A DNA stretch of 23,012 nucleotides, from the NCBI GenBank assembly GCA_937915335.1, contig CALDLZ010000150.1, forward strand, positions 1 through 23,012. The letters are read 5' to 3'. Positions 13,522 to 21,526 of this stretch are shown piece after piece. The stretch's first letter is position 1; every line of letters begins with the position of its first letter. Source of the stretch: an uncultured Faecalibacterium sp. Lineage in GTDB: Bacteria; Bacillota; Clostridia; Oscillospirales; Ruminococcaceae. A program made the translations under genes and the position numbers. Under the pieces are notes generated by a model, which did not search any database, was not told the origin of the DNA, and was given only the letters and a program-made list of their open reading frames with translations.

Positions 13522-13573
13522 CCTCTCAGTCTCGCTGACGCTCGCCAGCTCCCCTAGTAGGGGAGCCCTTGGC
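13522..13573 (+). repeat. Two-hairpin intergenic repeat, copy 3
   Basis: CCTCTCAG (13522-13529) is followed by a short GC-rich arm and hairpin GCTCCCC-TAGTA-GGGGAGC (13548-13566), then CCTTGGCA, the same tail as copy 1. A further stem CAAAAC/GTTTTG (13573-13590) follows. The element begins 16 bases after the nif3-like stop codon. Confidence 0.8.
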
Positions 13574-13635
13574 AAAACCGGAGCGTTTTGCGTAAACGAA
13601 TAAGAGATTCTATCAGAGAAACAGGTGATTATAAA

Positions 13636-15393
13636 ATGGCATTGGATGCTGCGACGCTGGCGCTGACAGCGGGGGAGCTGAAACAGCTCCTGACCGAGGC
13701 GAAGATCGCAAAAATATTTGAACCCACCCGTGACGAACTGGTGCTGACCCTGCGCACCCGCACCGAGACCTATGCGCTGCTGCTGTCGGCCCGCAGCGGT
13801 TCGGCCCGGGTCTGCCTGACCGAGGAAAGCTTCGAGAACCCGGAAACGCCGCCCTCCTTCTGTATGCTGATGCGCAAGCACCTGACCGGCGGCAAGCTGC
13901 TGGATGTGCGGATGGAGCCGGGAGACCGCATCGTGTACTTTGAGTTCCAGTGCACCAACGAGATGGGCGACCTGGTGCGGAATATCCTCTGCGCCGAGCT
14001 CATGGGCCGCTACTCCAATCTGGTGCTGGTGCAGAACGGAAAAATCATTGACGCCCTCAAGCGGGTGGATTTTGAGGATAGTGATGTCCGGCAGCTGCTG
14101 CCGGGCCTGCCCTACACCGTGCCGCCCAAGCCGGCCCGCCCGGACTTCCTGCAGGTGAGCTCCGCCTCCATCGTGGCGGCTGCCTGTGAGCGGGATCTGC
14201 CTGTGGCCGACGCTCTGAACAAGACCGTGGCTGGCGTGGGCCCGGTGGTCTGCCGGGAAGCTGCCTGGCGTGCCTTTGACGGGGAACATCTGCTGGCCAA
14301 TGAGCTGGACGATGCCCAGAAGCGGAAACTGATGTCTGCCATTGACGAACTGAAGGAGATCCACGACCAGGGGGGCTGCCCCTGCAGCGTGACCGCCCCG
14401 GACGGCAAGCCAGTGGAGTTTACCTTTTTCCGGCCCCGGCAGTACGGCGATACCTACCATATAAAAGAATGGCCGTCCTTCAACGCTCTGCTGGAGGGTT
14501 ACTATGCCGAAAAAGACCGCGCCGAGCGTCTGCGTACCAAGAGCAAGGAGCTGCACAAGGCTGTCCACAATATGTACGAGCGTGCCGTCCGCAAGCAGGC
14601 CGCCCGTCAGGAGGAACTGGCCGCCAGCGGCAAGAGCGAGAAGCTGCGGCTTTACGGTGAGCTGCTTTCCGCCAACCTCTACATGGCCCAGAAGGGGATG
14701 AAGAGCATCACCGTGCCCAACTGGTACGATGAGGGCAGGGAAGTGACCATCCCGCTGGATCTGCGGTTCAGCCCCAGTCAGAACGCCCAGAACTTCTTCA
14801 AGAACTATAAGAAGAAGCAGACCGCCGCCCGGATGCTGGTAGACCTGCTGGCCGAGGGGGAAAAGGAGATCGCTTATCTGGAAACCGTGCTCTACGAGGT
14901 GGAAAGCGCTTCCGGCGAGGCGGCACTGAATGAGATCCGGGCCGAGCTCAAGGGTCAGGGGTATCTGAAATATTACAAGCAGCGGGACAAACGCCAGAAG
15001 CCTGCCGACTTCCTGCGCTTTACCTCCAGCGACGGCTTTGAGATCCTGGTGGGCCGCAATAATGCGCAGAATGACAAACTGACCCTCCACACCGCACGGG
15101 GAAAGGATCTGTGGTTCCATGTCCAGAAGGCCCCCGGCAGTCATGTGGTCGTGATGAGCCGGGGCGAGGACATCCCTGATACCACTAGGCAGGAGGCCGC
15201 CGAGCTGGCCGTCATCTATTCCAGTGCCTACAAGGCCGGTACCGGTGCCAAGGTGGCCGTGGATACCACCGAGGTCAAGAACATCTGGAAGGCCAACGGC
15301 GCAAAGCCCGGCATGGTGCTCTACGAGGTGTACACCACCGTGTATGTCACGCCCCGGGACGGGCTGGCAGAGAAGCTGAAAGCAAAGAAGTGA
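13636..15393 (+). CDS. rqcH: NFACT family ribosome quality control protein RqcH
   Basis: RqcH binds stalled 50S subunits carrying peptidyl-tRNA and recruits tRNA-Ala to add a C-terminal alanine tail that marks the nascent chain for proteolysis. The 585-residue protein has the NFACT-N domain first, with the functionally essential Asp97-Arg98 pair (PGDRIVYF). Helix-hairpin-helix and coiled-coil parts follow in the middle, with charged helices around residues 280-340 and 390-450. The NFACT-R domain lies at the end (ILVGRNNAQND, DLWFHVQKAPGSHVVV). The start ATG at 13636 has AGGTG eight bases upstream and puts the Asp-Arg pair at exactly the B. subtilis numbering; an upstream TTG at 13588 would not. 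Older names for the family are fibronectin-binding protein FbpA/Fbp54. The gene follows copy 3 of the repeat and ends at its own terminator. Confidence 0.95.
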   Translation: MALDAATLALTAGELKQLLTEAKIAKIFEPTRDELVLTLRTRTETYALLLSARSGSARVCLTEESFENPETPPSFCMLMRKHLTGGKLLDVRMEPGDRIVYFEFQCTNEMGDLVRNILCAELMGRYSNLVLVQNGKIIDALKRVDFEDSDVRQLLPGLPYTVPPKPARPDFLQVSSASIVAAACERDLPVADALNKTVAGVGPVVCREAAWRAFDGEHLLANELDDAQKRKLMSAIDELKEIHDQGGCPCSVTAPDGKPVEFTFFRPRQYGDTYHIKEWPSFNALLEGYYAEKDRAERLRTKSKELHKAVHNMYERAVRKQAARQEELAASGKSEKLRLYGELLSANLYMAQKGMKSITVPNWYDEGREVTIPLDLRFSPSQNAQNFFKNYKKKQTAARMLVDLLAEGEKEIAYLETVLYEVESASGEAALNEIRAELKGQGYLKYYKQRDKRQKPADFLRFTSSDGFEILVGRNNAQNDKLTLHTARGKDLWFHVQKAPGSHVVVMSRGEDIPDTTRQEAAELAVIYSSAYKAGTGAKVAVDTTEVKNIWKANGAKPGMVLYEVYTTVYVTPRDGLAEKLKAKK

Positions 15394-15405
15394 AATTATG
15401 AAGAA

Positions 15406-15449
15406 AAAACTCTTCGTCATGCAAAAAGCAGATGACGGAGAGTTTTCTT
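15406..15449 (+). terminator. Terminator behind rqcH
   Basis: AAAACTCTTCGTCAT (15406-15420) pairs with ATGACGGAGAGTTTT (15432-15446) over 15 positions with one G-U pair, followed by CTTT. Confidence 0.8.
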
Positions 15450-15527
15450 TATGTAAAAAAAGAATCAGAAAAAGCAACAAATCAGGACACCGGGATTTGG
15501 ATGAAATTCCAAAAAATCAATGAGACC

Positions 15528-15557
15528 TTGACAGGAAAAGAGCGGCAGGGCTACACT
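15528..15557 (+). promoter_or_regulatory. Candidate promoter of the secreted TPR gene
   Basis: A perfect TTGACA (15528-15533) is followed after 18 bases by TACACT (15552-15557), a weaker -10 box. The leader to the ATG at 15644 is about 80 bases. Confidence 0.5.
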
Positions 15558-15563
15558 GTGCCC

Positions 15564-15621
15564 AGGGGAGTGGTTCCCCTTGAAAAATTGATCGGGGATG
15601 TCAGATTGGGATGACATCCCC
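15564..15621 (+). promoter_or_regulatory. Two hairpins in the leader of the TPR gene
   Basis: AGGGGA-GTGGT-TCCCCT (15564-15580) is followed by a perfect ten-base stem GGGGATGTCA/TGACATCCCC (15594-15621) with an eight-base loop. The second stem ends shortly before the GAGGTG ribosome binding site. Neither has a U-tract, so translational control or mRNA stabilisation is more likely than termination. Confidence 0.55.
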
Positions 15622-15643
15622 CGGAATGATGAGGTGTTGCTTT

Positions 15644-16708
15644 ATGAGAAAGAAAAACCACCGTATCAAGGCGATGCTTGCGGCGCTCGCTCTTGGTGTG
15701 GCTGTGCTTGCACAGCCGCTGACCGCCAGTGCATGGATGCTGGACGCAAACCAGCAGCAGCTGGTGGACAACCTGACCTCCGGCCGGGAGGCTCTTCTGC
15801 TGGGCAATTACGCACAGGCCGTCAATGACCTGAGCCGTGCCATCCAGCTGAACGGTTCCAGCACCAGCGCTTACTATTACCGTGCCCGTGCTTACCAGTA
15901 CATGGGACGCAGCTCGGATGCTGCCGCTGATTACAGCCGTGTTGCAATGATGACACGCTCCGGCAGCAGCTATATGTCCTCCCGGTATTCGGATGCACAG
16001 TCGTTGGCGATCCAGCTGGGCGCTTCCAGCGTTGGAACCTCGGTGCTGACTGGTGCCATCACCAGCGCAACAGCTGGCGCACAGGTCACCGATCAGGACG
16101 GCACGACCCGTCAGGTGACGGAAGAGGAAGCGGCGATGGCTCAGAAGCTCATGCAGGCTGAGACCCAGCCTGGCTTGGATGAAGTGTATCAGGACCGCTT
16201 CGGCGACCCCACCGATCACGCAGGCGTGCAGGAGGTCGTGAACAAGCGTACCGCCGCCCTGACCGCAACGGAAGAGACCTACACCGCAAGTACGAACGAG
16301 ACCATCTACTGCGGCAGCGGCCGCACGGCGATCTGCTTCAACGGCTCCAAGACCATTGAAATTCCTGAAAAGCAAGTCACCACCGAGCAGATGGTGGAGG
16401 AGATCGTGGATCGGCTGAACCCGCTGTCGTCCATTACTTCTCTGTTCAAGGATAAGGAAGAGGAAGTGCGGGACTTTGCTCCCTGCTATGAGAAGATCAC
16501 CTACGATCTGTCCGCACCTTATACTTCCATTACCACCGAGTCTGGCAAGGTGAAGGTCAGTGTGCCTGTGGGGACGCAGGTCAAGGTGCTGTACACCGTC
16601 AGCGAGGGTGTGAGCGTCGGCGTGGACTACTACACCTTCACGGTCGATGCAGGCGAGAAGCTTGAGGATAGCTGCCTGTCCGGCAATATCTATTTCGTGG
16701 GTGTATAA
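15644..16708 (+). CDS. Secreted protein with an amino-terminal TPR segment
   Basis: The 354-residue protein begins with a clear signal peptide: basic MRKKNHRIK, a hydrophobic core around AMLAALALGVAVLA, and a probable cleavage after TASA near residue 31. Two TPR-like helices pairs follow (LTSGREALLLGNYAQAVNDLSRAIQL and SAYYYRARAYQYMGRSSDAAADYSRVAMM). A Ser/Thr/Ala-rich linker comes next. The final 150 residues, with TIYCGSGRTAICFNG and a beta-rich end (GKVKVSVPVGTQVKVLYTV), I do not recognise. There is no sortase motif or second membrane segment, so it is probably released or bound to a surface partner. The start ATG has GAGGTG seven bases upstream; earlier in-frame starts would lie inside the leader hairpin. 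It is transcribed alone between a promoter and a terminator. Function is unknown; scaffold or cell-envelope roles are possible. Confidence 0.82.
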   Translation: MRKKNHRIKAMLAALALGVAVLAQPLTASAWMLDANQQQLVDNLTSGREALLLGNYAQAVNDLSRAIQLNGSSTSAYYYRARAYQYMGRSSDAAADYSRVAMMTRSGSSYMSSRYSDAQSLAIQLGASSVGTSVLTGAITSATAGAQVTDQDGTTRQVTEEEAAMAQKLMQAETQPGLDEVYQDRFGDPTDHAGVQEVVNKRTAALTATEETYTASTNETIYCGSGRTAICFNGSKTIEIPEKQVTTEQMVEEIVDRLNPLSSITSLFKDKEEEVRDFAPCYEKITYDLSAPYTSITTESGKVKVSVPVGTQVKVLYTVSEGVSVGVDYYTFTVDAGEKLEDSCLSGNIYFVGV

Positions 16709-16723
16709 CATTATAAATAAGGG

Positions 16724-16755
16724 GAAGCCGCTGTGCAGACAGCGGCTTCTTTCTG
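16724..16755 (+). terminator. Terminator of the TPR gene
   Basis: GAAGCCGCTGT (16724-16734) and ACAGCGGCTTC (16739-16749) form a perfect 11-base stem with a GCAG loop, followed by TTTCTG. Confidence 0.88.
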
Positions 16756-16861
16756 TATAATCCACCTTTCCCCGGCCAACACTAAGGCACAGAAGAGTTT
16801 TCAACGCAAAAACGCGGGATGTGATGTACAAAATGCACAAAAAATATGCCAAAAGACCGTG

Positions 16862-16934
16862 CAGAGAAAATAAAAAAGAAAATTGCGATTTTTTTGAAAA
16901 AAGACTTGCCAAATGCACGTGGATGTGATAAAAT
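16862..16934 (+). promoter_or_regulatory. Promoter of the S10 operon with an AT-rich upstream element
   Basis: TTGCCA (16906-16911), a 17-base spacer and TAAAAT (16929-16934) are present. The 40 bases upstream are almost entirely A and T (16862-16905), which fits an UP element at a ribosomal protein promoter. The predicted start near 16941 leaves about 350 bases of leader. Confidence 0.7.
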
Positions 16935-16940
16935 ATCTCT

Positions 16941-17292
16941 CGGCTGCAAAAGGCTTGTGCGATACAAGTCGTGCAGGCCAGCGATATGCGTAGATGCGGG
17001 AGGTTGTCGTCCGGCGATAGCTGAGACGGGTTATTTCCGCGGAGTATGTCCGATCTTAGAACCGGGCGAAAAAATTACTGACAGCGATGGAATATGTTCC
17101 CTCGGCAGGAGAGTAATCTCCCGCGAAACGGGCGGAACCAATGTTCGGATTTGATTTGCTAATATATTTCCGGGAGAACTGCCGAGCGGTTCACCGGTTT
17201 TTCTAGTGCCAAATCGAGGAACACCCGGAACTGTGTAGAGCAATTTATCGGCTCGCCTAGGGCAAAATCAATTTTTTCAGGAGGCGTAAGCA
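16941..17292 (+). other. Long 5' leader of the S10 operon
   Basis: No gene is seen in this stretch. It holds a two-tier hairpin at its 5' end: CTGCA (16944-16948) with TGCAG (16972-16976) around GGCTTGT/ACAAGTC (16952-16970). Next are a GGAGA-GTAA-TCTCC stem with a GNRA-type loop (17108-17121), a CCCG/CGGG stem, and then the terminator-like hairpin at 17170-17202. AACCGG at 17060-17065 could alternatively pair with CCGGTT at 17194-17199 and open that terminator. The AGGAGG site precedes rpsJ. Control by a ribosomal protein, as L4 does in E. coli, is inference. Confidence 0.6.
17170..17202 (+). terminator. Terminator-like attenuator hairpin in the S10 leader
   Basis: CCGG (17170-17173) pairs with CCGG (17194-17197) outside a seven-pair stem, GAACTGC with GCGGTTC (17176-17192), with a CGA loop. 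Five T (17198-17202) follow directly. It lies 90 bases before the rpsJ start codon, inside the transcript rather than behind a gene. Confidence 0.65.
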
Positions 17293-17604
17293 ATGGCAGT
17301 CAAAGAGAAAATCAGAATCCGTCTGCAGAGCTATGATGCTCAGCTGATCGATGCCGCAGCAGAGAAGATCGTGGAGACCGCAAAGCACACTGGTGCCCGC
17401 GTGTCCGGCCCCATCCCCCTGCCCACCGATCGTGAGATCGTCACCGTTCTGCGCGCTACCCACAAGTACAAGGATAGCCGCGAGCAGTTCGAGAGCCGCA
17501 CTCATAAGCGTCTGATCGACATTCTGAAGCCGTCCAACAAGACGGTCGAGGCTCTGATGAGCCTCCAGCTCCCCGCTGGCGTGGACATCGAGATCAAGCT
17601 GTAA
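17293..17604 (+). CDS. rpsJ: 30S ribosomal protein S10
   Basis: S10 sits in the head of the small subunit near the tRNA exit side and also serves as NusE in transcription antitermination. The 103-residue protein has the full family pattern: [15 protein letters not shown] at the start, [17 protein letters not shown] in the middle with the long loop, [12 protein letters not shown], and [13 protein letters not shown] at the end. A strong CAGGAGG site precedes the ATG. It is the first gene of the operon, behind the long leader. The gap of 92 bases to rplC is unusually long for this operon and contains two hairpins. Confidence 0.99.
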   Translation: MAVKEKIRIRLQSYDAQLIDAAAEKIVETAKHTGARVSGPIPLPTDREIVTVLRATHKYKDSREQFESRTHKRLIDILKPSNKTVEALMSLQLPAGVDIEIKL

Positions 17605-17621
17605 CAGCTGGTCAAGAGATG

Positions 17622-17668
17622 CTCCTCGTTTCCCGAGGGGTCATGTTGGCGGTGACGTGCGCCGCCAA
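17622..17668 (+). promoter_or_regulatory. Two intercistronic hairpins between rpsJ and rplC
   Basis: CTCCTCG (17622-17628) pairs with CGAGGGG (17634-17640), one pair being G-U, around TTTCC. TTGGCGG (17646-17652) pairs perfectly with CCGCCAA (17662-17668). No U-tract follows, so they are not terminators. They may be processing sites, or binding sites for a ribosomal protein controlling rplC. Confidence 0.55.
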
Positions 17669-17696
17669 CCAATAACCTTTACAGGAGGAAAAGAAA

Positions 17697-18329
17697 ATGG
17701 TTAAAGGCATTATCGGCAAGAAAGTCGGTATGACCCAGCTGTTCGATGAGAACGGCAAGGTTATCCCCGTAACTGTCATCGAGGCTGGTCCCTGCACCGT
17801 CGTGCAGAAGAAGACCGTCGAGAGCGATGGTTACCAGGCTGTCCAGCTGGGCTTCGGCGAGGTTTCCGCCAAGAAGGTCAACAAGGCAGCTGCAGGCCAC
17901 TTCAAGAAGGCAAACGTTGCCCCCAAGAAGACCCTGCGCGAGTTCCGTCTGGAAGATGTTTCCGCTATGAACGTTGGCGACGTGCTGAAGGCTGATGTCT
18001 TCGCAGCCGGCGACAAGGTTGACGTTGTGGGCGTTTCCAAGGGCAAGGGCTACCAGGGCGTTATCAAGCGCTACGGCCAGCACCGTCTGCGTGAGAGCCA
18101 CGGCACCGGTCCTGTTGCTCGTCATGCAGGTTCTAACGGTTCCACTTCTACCCCCTCTCGCGTGTTCCCCGGCAAGCGCCTGCCCGGCCACATGGGCTTT
18201 GTGCGCGTCACCGTGCAGAACCTGACTGTCGTCAAGGTTGACACCGAGAATAATCTGATCGCTGTCAAGGGTGCGGTCCCCGGTTCCAAGGGCACCATCG
18301 TCACCCTGGCCAACAGCGTGAAGGCGTAA
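17697..18329 (+). CDS. rplC: 50S ribosomal protein L3
   Basis: L3 binds 23S rRNA early in assembly and reaches into the peptidyl transferase region with its long loop. The 210-residue product begins [20 protein letters not shown], the standard start, and shows [13 protein letters not shown] and the conserved [14 protein letters not shown] loop. A site AGGAGGAAA precedes the ATG. Length is normal for Firmicutes. It is followed after 14 bases by rplD. The protein that would bind the hairpins upstream is not known. Confidence 0.99.
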   Translation: MVKGIIGKKVGMTQLFDENGKVIPVTVIEAGPCTVVQKKTVESDGYQAVQLGFGEVSAKKVNKAAAGHFKKANVAPKKTLREFRLEDVSAMNVGDVLKADVFAAGDKVDVVGVSKGKGYQGVIKRYGQHRLRESHGTGPVARHAGSNGSTSTPSRVFPGKRLPGHMGFVRVTVQNLTVVKVDTENNLIAVKGAVPGSKGTIVTLANSVKA

Positions 18330-18343
18330 GGAGGAAAGCTACA

Positions 18344-18967
18344 ATGGCAAAGTTTAATGTAGTCGATATGAACGGTCAGCATGTTAGCGAGATCGAGCTT
18401 TCCGACGCCGTGTTCGGTATCACCCCGAACGAGAAGGCTGTCCACATTGCTGTGGTGAACTTCCTGGCCAACCAGCGTCAGGGCACCCAGAACACCAAGA
18501 TCCGCATGGAAGTTTCCGGCGGCGGCAAGAAGCCTTGGCGCCAGAAGGGCACCGGCCACGCTCGTCAGGGCTCCATCCGTGCTCCCCAGTGGACTCACGG
18601 CGGCGTCGCTCTGGGCCCCAAGCCCCGCAGCTACAACTACCACATCAACAACAAGGTCAAGCGCCTGGCTCTGCTGAGCGTCCTGTCCGACAAGGCTGCC
18701 AATGGCAACATGGTCGTTGTTGATAAGTTCGCCTGCGACGAGTACAAGACCAAGACCGTGGTTGCAATGCTGAACGCCGTTGGCGCTGGCAAGAAGAACC
18801 TGCTGGTCAACGAGACCGTCGATGCAAAGTTCGTCAAGAGCGCTGGCAACATCACCGGTGTCAAGACCACCTTTGCAGGCAGCGTGAACACCTACGATGT
18901 GCTGAACGCCGACAAGCTGATCATCAGCGTTGACGCAGCTAAGAAGCTCGAGGAGGTGCTTGGCTAA
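18344..18967 (+). CDS. rplD: 50S ribosomal protein L4
   Basis: L4 lines the nascent-peptide exit tunnel with its extended loop. In gammaproteobacteria it also represses its own S10 operon by acting on the leader RNA, which makes it the natural first candidate regulator of the leader at 16941-17292. The 207-residue protein has the tunnel loop GKKPWRQKGTGHARQGSIR and the typical NMVVVDKF and VLNADKLIIS carboxyl-terminal stretches. GGAGG precedes the start. Its TAA stop overlaps the rplW ATG by one base, and the rplW ribosome binding site GAGGAGG lies inside the rplD end. Confidence 0.99.
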   Translation: MAKFNVVDMNGQHVSEIELSDAVFGITPNEKAVHIAVVNFLANQRQGTQNTKIRMEVSGGGKKPWRQKGTGHARQGSIRAPQWTHGGVALGPKPRSYNYHINNKVKRLALLSVLSDKAANGNMVVVDKFACDEYKTKTVVAMLNAVGAGKKNLLVNETVDAKFVKSAGNITGVKTTFAGSVNTYDVLNADKLIISVDAAKKLEEVLG

Positions 18968-19263
18968 TGAAAACCGCACATGATATCATCCTGAAGCCGG
19001 TCATTACCGAGAACTCCATGGCTGGCATCGCCGACAAGAAGTACACCTTCAAGGTCGCTACCGACGCTACCAAGGTTGAGATCGCTCAGGCTGTCGAGAC
19101 CCTGTTCCCCGGCACTAAGGTCGCAAAGGTCAACACCATTTCCGTGCGTGGCCGCTTCCGCCGCCAGGGTATGCATGCTGGTTACACTGCCGCTTCCAAG
19201 AAGGCAATCGTGACCCTGACCAAGGACTCCAAGGAAATCGAGTTCTTCAACAGCATGGTCTAA
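18967..19263 (+). CDS. rplW: 50S ribosomal protein L23
   Basis: L23 lies at the exit of the peptide tunnel and is the docking point for trigger factor and the signal recognition particle. The 98-residue protein contains DIILKPVITENSM, YTFKVATDATKVEIAQAVE and VNTISVRGRFRRQG, the family core. Its ATG shares one base with the rplD stop (TAATG), a translational-coupling arrangement. The 77 bases to rplB contain two short hairpins. Confidence 0.99.
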   Translation: MKTAHDIILKPVITENSMAGIADKKYTFKVATDATKVEIAQAVETLFPGTKVAKVNTISVRGRFRRQGMHAGYTAASKKAIVTLTKDSKEIEFFNSMV

Positions 19264-19265
19264 TC

Positions 19266-19302
19266 GAACCCGCCGAGGGTTCCTCTATGGGGATATGACC
19301 CC
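19266..19302 (+). promoter_or_regulatory. Two short hairpins between rplW and rplB
   Basis: GAACCC-GCCGA-GGGTTC (19266-19282) is followed by GGGG-ATATGA-CCCC (19289-19302). Neither has a U-tract. They lie directly after the rplW stop. Confidence 0.45.
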
Positions 19303-19340
19303 GATAATAATTCATAAGATAAACAAAGGAGAATAGCACA

Positions 19341-20171
19341 ATGGCTATCAAGAAGTATGGCCCCACTACTCCGGGCCGCCGCGGCATGACCGTCACGGAT
19401 TACAGCGTCCTGTCCAAGGTCGCTCCCGAGCGCAGCCTGCTGGAGCCCATGAAGAAGCACAGCGGCCGCAACAACACCGGTCGTATCACCGTCCGTCACC
19501 AGGGCGGCGGTAACCGCACCAAGTATCGTGTCATCGACTTCAAGCGTCAGAAGACCGATATGCCCGCTACCGTTAAGACTCTCGAGTACGATCCGAACCG
19601 CAGCGCCTTCATCGCTCTGGTTGAGTACACCGACGGCGTCAAGAGCTACATCATTGCTCCCGATGGCCTGAAGGTCGGCGACGTGGTTCTGAGCAGCAAG
19701 GCTGCCGACATCAAGCCCGGCAACTGCCTGCCCTTCGAGAACATCCCCGTTGGTACCATCATCCACAACATCGAGCTGTATCCCGGCCGCGGCGCTCAGC
19801 TGGTTCGTTCCGCTGGCAACATGGCTCAGCTGATGGCTAAGGAGAATGGCTACGCTCTGGTTCGTCTGCCCTCCGGTGAGATGCGCAACGTGCCCGTGAA
19901 CTGCACCGCAGTCGTCGGCCAGGTTTCTAACATCGACCACGAGAATGTCAACCTGGGCAAGGCTGGCCGTAAGCGCCACATGGGTGTCCGTCCCGGCAGC
20001 CGTGGTACCGTTATGAACCCCTGCGACCACCCCCACGGCGGTGGCGAGGGCCGCGCACCTGTTGGTCACTCCGGTCCTATGACTCCCTGGGGCAAGCCCG
20101 CTCTGGGTCTCAAGACTCGCAAGCATCATAAGCGCTCCGATAAGCTCATCGTGAAGCGTGCAGGTAAGTAA
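19341..20171 (+). CDS. rplB: 50S ribosomal protein L2
   Basis: L2 is the most conserved large-subunit protein and is needed for subunit joining and peptidyl transfer. The 276-residue protein has the complete pattern: [14 protein letters not shown] at the start, [33 protein letters not shown], and the catalytic-region [17 protein letters not shown] with the key histidine. It ends in a basic tail. An AAAGGAG site lies upstream. rpsS follows after 17 bases. Confidence 0.99.
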   Translation: MAIKKYGPTTPGRRGMTVTDYSVLSKVAPERSLLEPMKKHSGRNNTGRITVRHQGGGNRTKYRVIDFKRQKTDMPATVKTLEYDPNRSAFIALVEYTDGVKSYIIAPDGLKVGDVVLSSKAADIKPGNCLPFENIPVGTIIHNIELYPGRGAQLVRSAGNMAQLMAKENGYALVRLPSGEMRNVPVNCTAVVGQVSNIDHENVNLGKAGRKRHMGVRPGSRGTVMNPCDHPHGGGEGRAPVGHSGPMTPWGKPALGLKTRKHHKRSDKLIVKRAGK

Positions 20172-20188
20172 GAGAGGAGTTTAAGACA

Positions 20189-20455
20189 ATGGGTAGAAGC
20201 ATTAAAAAAGGACCTTTCGTCCAGGCTGCTCTTCTGAAGCACGTTGAAGCAATGAACGCTTCCGGCAAGAAGCAGGTCATCAAGACCTGGAGCCGCGCCT
20301 CCACGATCTTCCCCGAATTCGTTGGTCACACCTTTGCCGTCCACGACGGCCGCAAGCATGTGCCTGTGTATGTGACTGAGGACATGGTTGGCCACAAGCT
20401 GGGTGAGTTCGTTCCCACCCGTACCTTCAAGGGCCACACCGGTAATTCTAAATAA
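20189..20455 (+). CDS. rpsS: 30S ribosomal protein S19
   Basis: S19 lies in the head of the small subunit next to S13 and contacts the A-site side of the intersubunit bridge. The 88-residue protein begins [11 protein letters not shown] and contains the signature around [30 protein letters not shown], ending TRTFKGHTG. An AGAGAGGAG site precedes it. It is in the canonical operon position between L2 and L22. Confidence 0.99.
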   Translation: MGRSIKKGPFVQAALLKHVEAMNASGKKQVIKTWSRASTIFPEFVGHTFAVHDGRKHVPVYVTEDMVGHKLGEFVPTRTFKGHTGNSK

Positions 20456-20473
20456 TAGAGGGAGGAACACAAC

Positions 20474-20809
20474 ATGGAAGCTCGGGCAATTCTTCGTTAT
20501 GCCCGCATTAGTCCCCGTAAGGTGTCTATCGTTATGGACCTGATCCGTAACAAGCCCCTGGACGAAGCGCTGGCAATCCTGCAGTACACCCCGAAGGCCG
20601 CTTGTGAGCCCCTTCTGAAGCTGGTGAAGTCTGCAGCCGCTAATGCGGAAAACAACTTCAATATGGACAAGAACAATCTGTACGTTGCTGAGTGCTACGT
20701 GTGCCCCGGCCCCACGCTGAAGCGCATGATGCCTCGTGCACAGGGCCGCGGCTACCGCATCCTGAAGCGCACCAGCCACATGACCGTTGTTCTGAAAGAG
20801 AAAGAGTAA
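20474..20809 (+). CDS. rplV: 50S ribosomal protein L22
   Basis: L22 contributes a beta-hairpin to the narrowest part of the peptide exit tunnel, a site of macrolide-resistance mutations. The 111-residue protein shows [18 protein letters not shown] at the start and the carboxyl-terminal hairpin [20 protein letters not shown]. No insertion or deletion is visible in the hairpin. GAGGGAGG precedes the ATG. Confidence 0.99.
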   Translation: MEARAILRYARISPRKVSIVMDLIRNKPLDEALAILQYTPKAACEPLLKLVKSAAANAENNFNMDKNNLYVAECYVCPGPTLKRMMPRAQGRGYRILKRTSHMTVVLKEKE

Positions 20810-20821
20810 GGAGGGAAAACA

Positions 20822-21526
20822 ATGGGCCAGAAAGTAAATCCGCACGGCATTCGTGTCGGCGTTATTAAAGACTGGGACAGCCGCTGGTTTGCCTCCAAGA
20901 AGGATTTCAGCGATAACCTCGTCGAGGATCACAAGATCCGCACTGAGCTGAAGGCTCAGCTGAAGGACGCTGGTGTCCCCAAGATCGAGATCGAGCGTAC
21001 TGTGGATCCTTCCACTTCTGCTCCTCGCGTGACTGTTAACATCTACTGCGCTAAGCCCGGTATGGTTATCGGCAAGGGTGGTGAGGAGCGCGTTGCTCTG
21101 CAGAACAAGCTGACCAAGGAGTATGGCAAGACTGTTATCGTCAATGTCATCGAGGTCAAGAGCGCTTCTACCAACGCACAGCTGGTTGCTGAGGATATCG
21201 CTCGCCAGCTGGAGAACCGTGTGACCTTCCGCCGCGCTATGAAGCAGTGCATGCGCAATGCTATGAGCCCCCGCGATCGTTCCACCGTTCCCGCTAAGGG
21301 CATCAAGGCAATGTGCTCCGGCCGTCTGGGCGGCGCTGATATCGCTCGTACCGAGAGCTATCACGAGGGCACCATTCCCCTGCAGACCCTGCGTGCCGAC
21401 ATCGACTATGGTTTCGCTGAGGCTGCTACCACCTACGGCCGCATCGGCGTCAAGGTCTGGGTCTACAAGGGCGAAGTCCTGAAGAGCGCTAAGAACGCTC
21501 AGAAGAAGGAAGGAGGCAACAAGTAA
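20822..21526 (+). CDS. rpsC: 30S ribosomal protein S3
   Basis: S3 forms part of the mRNA entry channel and helicase site. The 234-residue protein begins [13 protein letters not shown], contains the KH-domain loop [10 protein letters not shown] and the second-domain signature [12 protein letters not shown]. It ends in the [24 protein letters not shown] stretch, with a short lysine-rich tail. AGGAGG precedes the start, and its TAA overlaps the rplP ATG by one base. Confidence 0.99.
   Translation: MGQKVNPHGIRVGVIKDWDSRWFASKKDFSDNLVEDHKIRTELKAQLKDAGVPKIEIERTVDPSTSAPRVTVNIYCAKPGMVIGKGGEERVALQNKLTKEYGKTVIVNVIEVKSASTNAQLVAEDIARQLENRVTFRRAMKQCMRNAMSPRDRSTVPAKGIKAMCSGRLGGADIARTESYHEGTIPLQTLRADIDYGFAEAATTYGRIGVKVWVYKGEVLKSAKNAQKKEGGNK

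Noticed and set aside
12700..15480. A 926-codon open frame on the minus strand
   Set aside because: It lies antisense to the nif3-like and rqcH genes, whose family motifs are clear. It has no ribosome binding site, and its histidine- and glycine-rich composition is typical of the shadow frame of GC-rich genes.
16846..17154. A 102-codon open frame before rpsJ
   Set aside because: It spans the S10 promoter and structured leader and has no ribosome binding site or recognisable motif.
17120..17202. T-box riboswitch in the S10 leader
   Set aside because: GGGCGGAACC resembles the T-box core, but the base needed to pair with the tRNA terminal A is changed and the flanks do not match. No aminoacylation-related gene follows.
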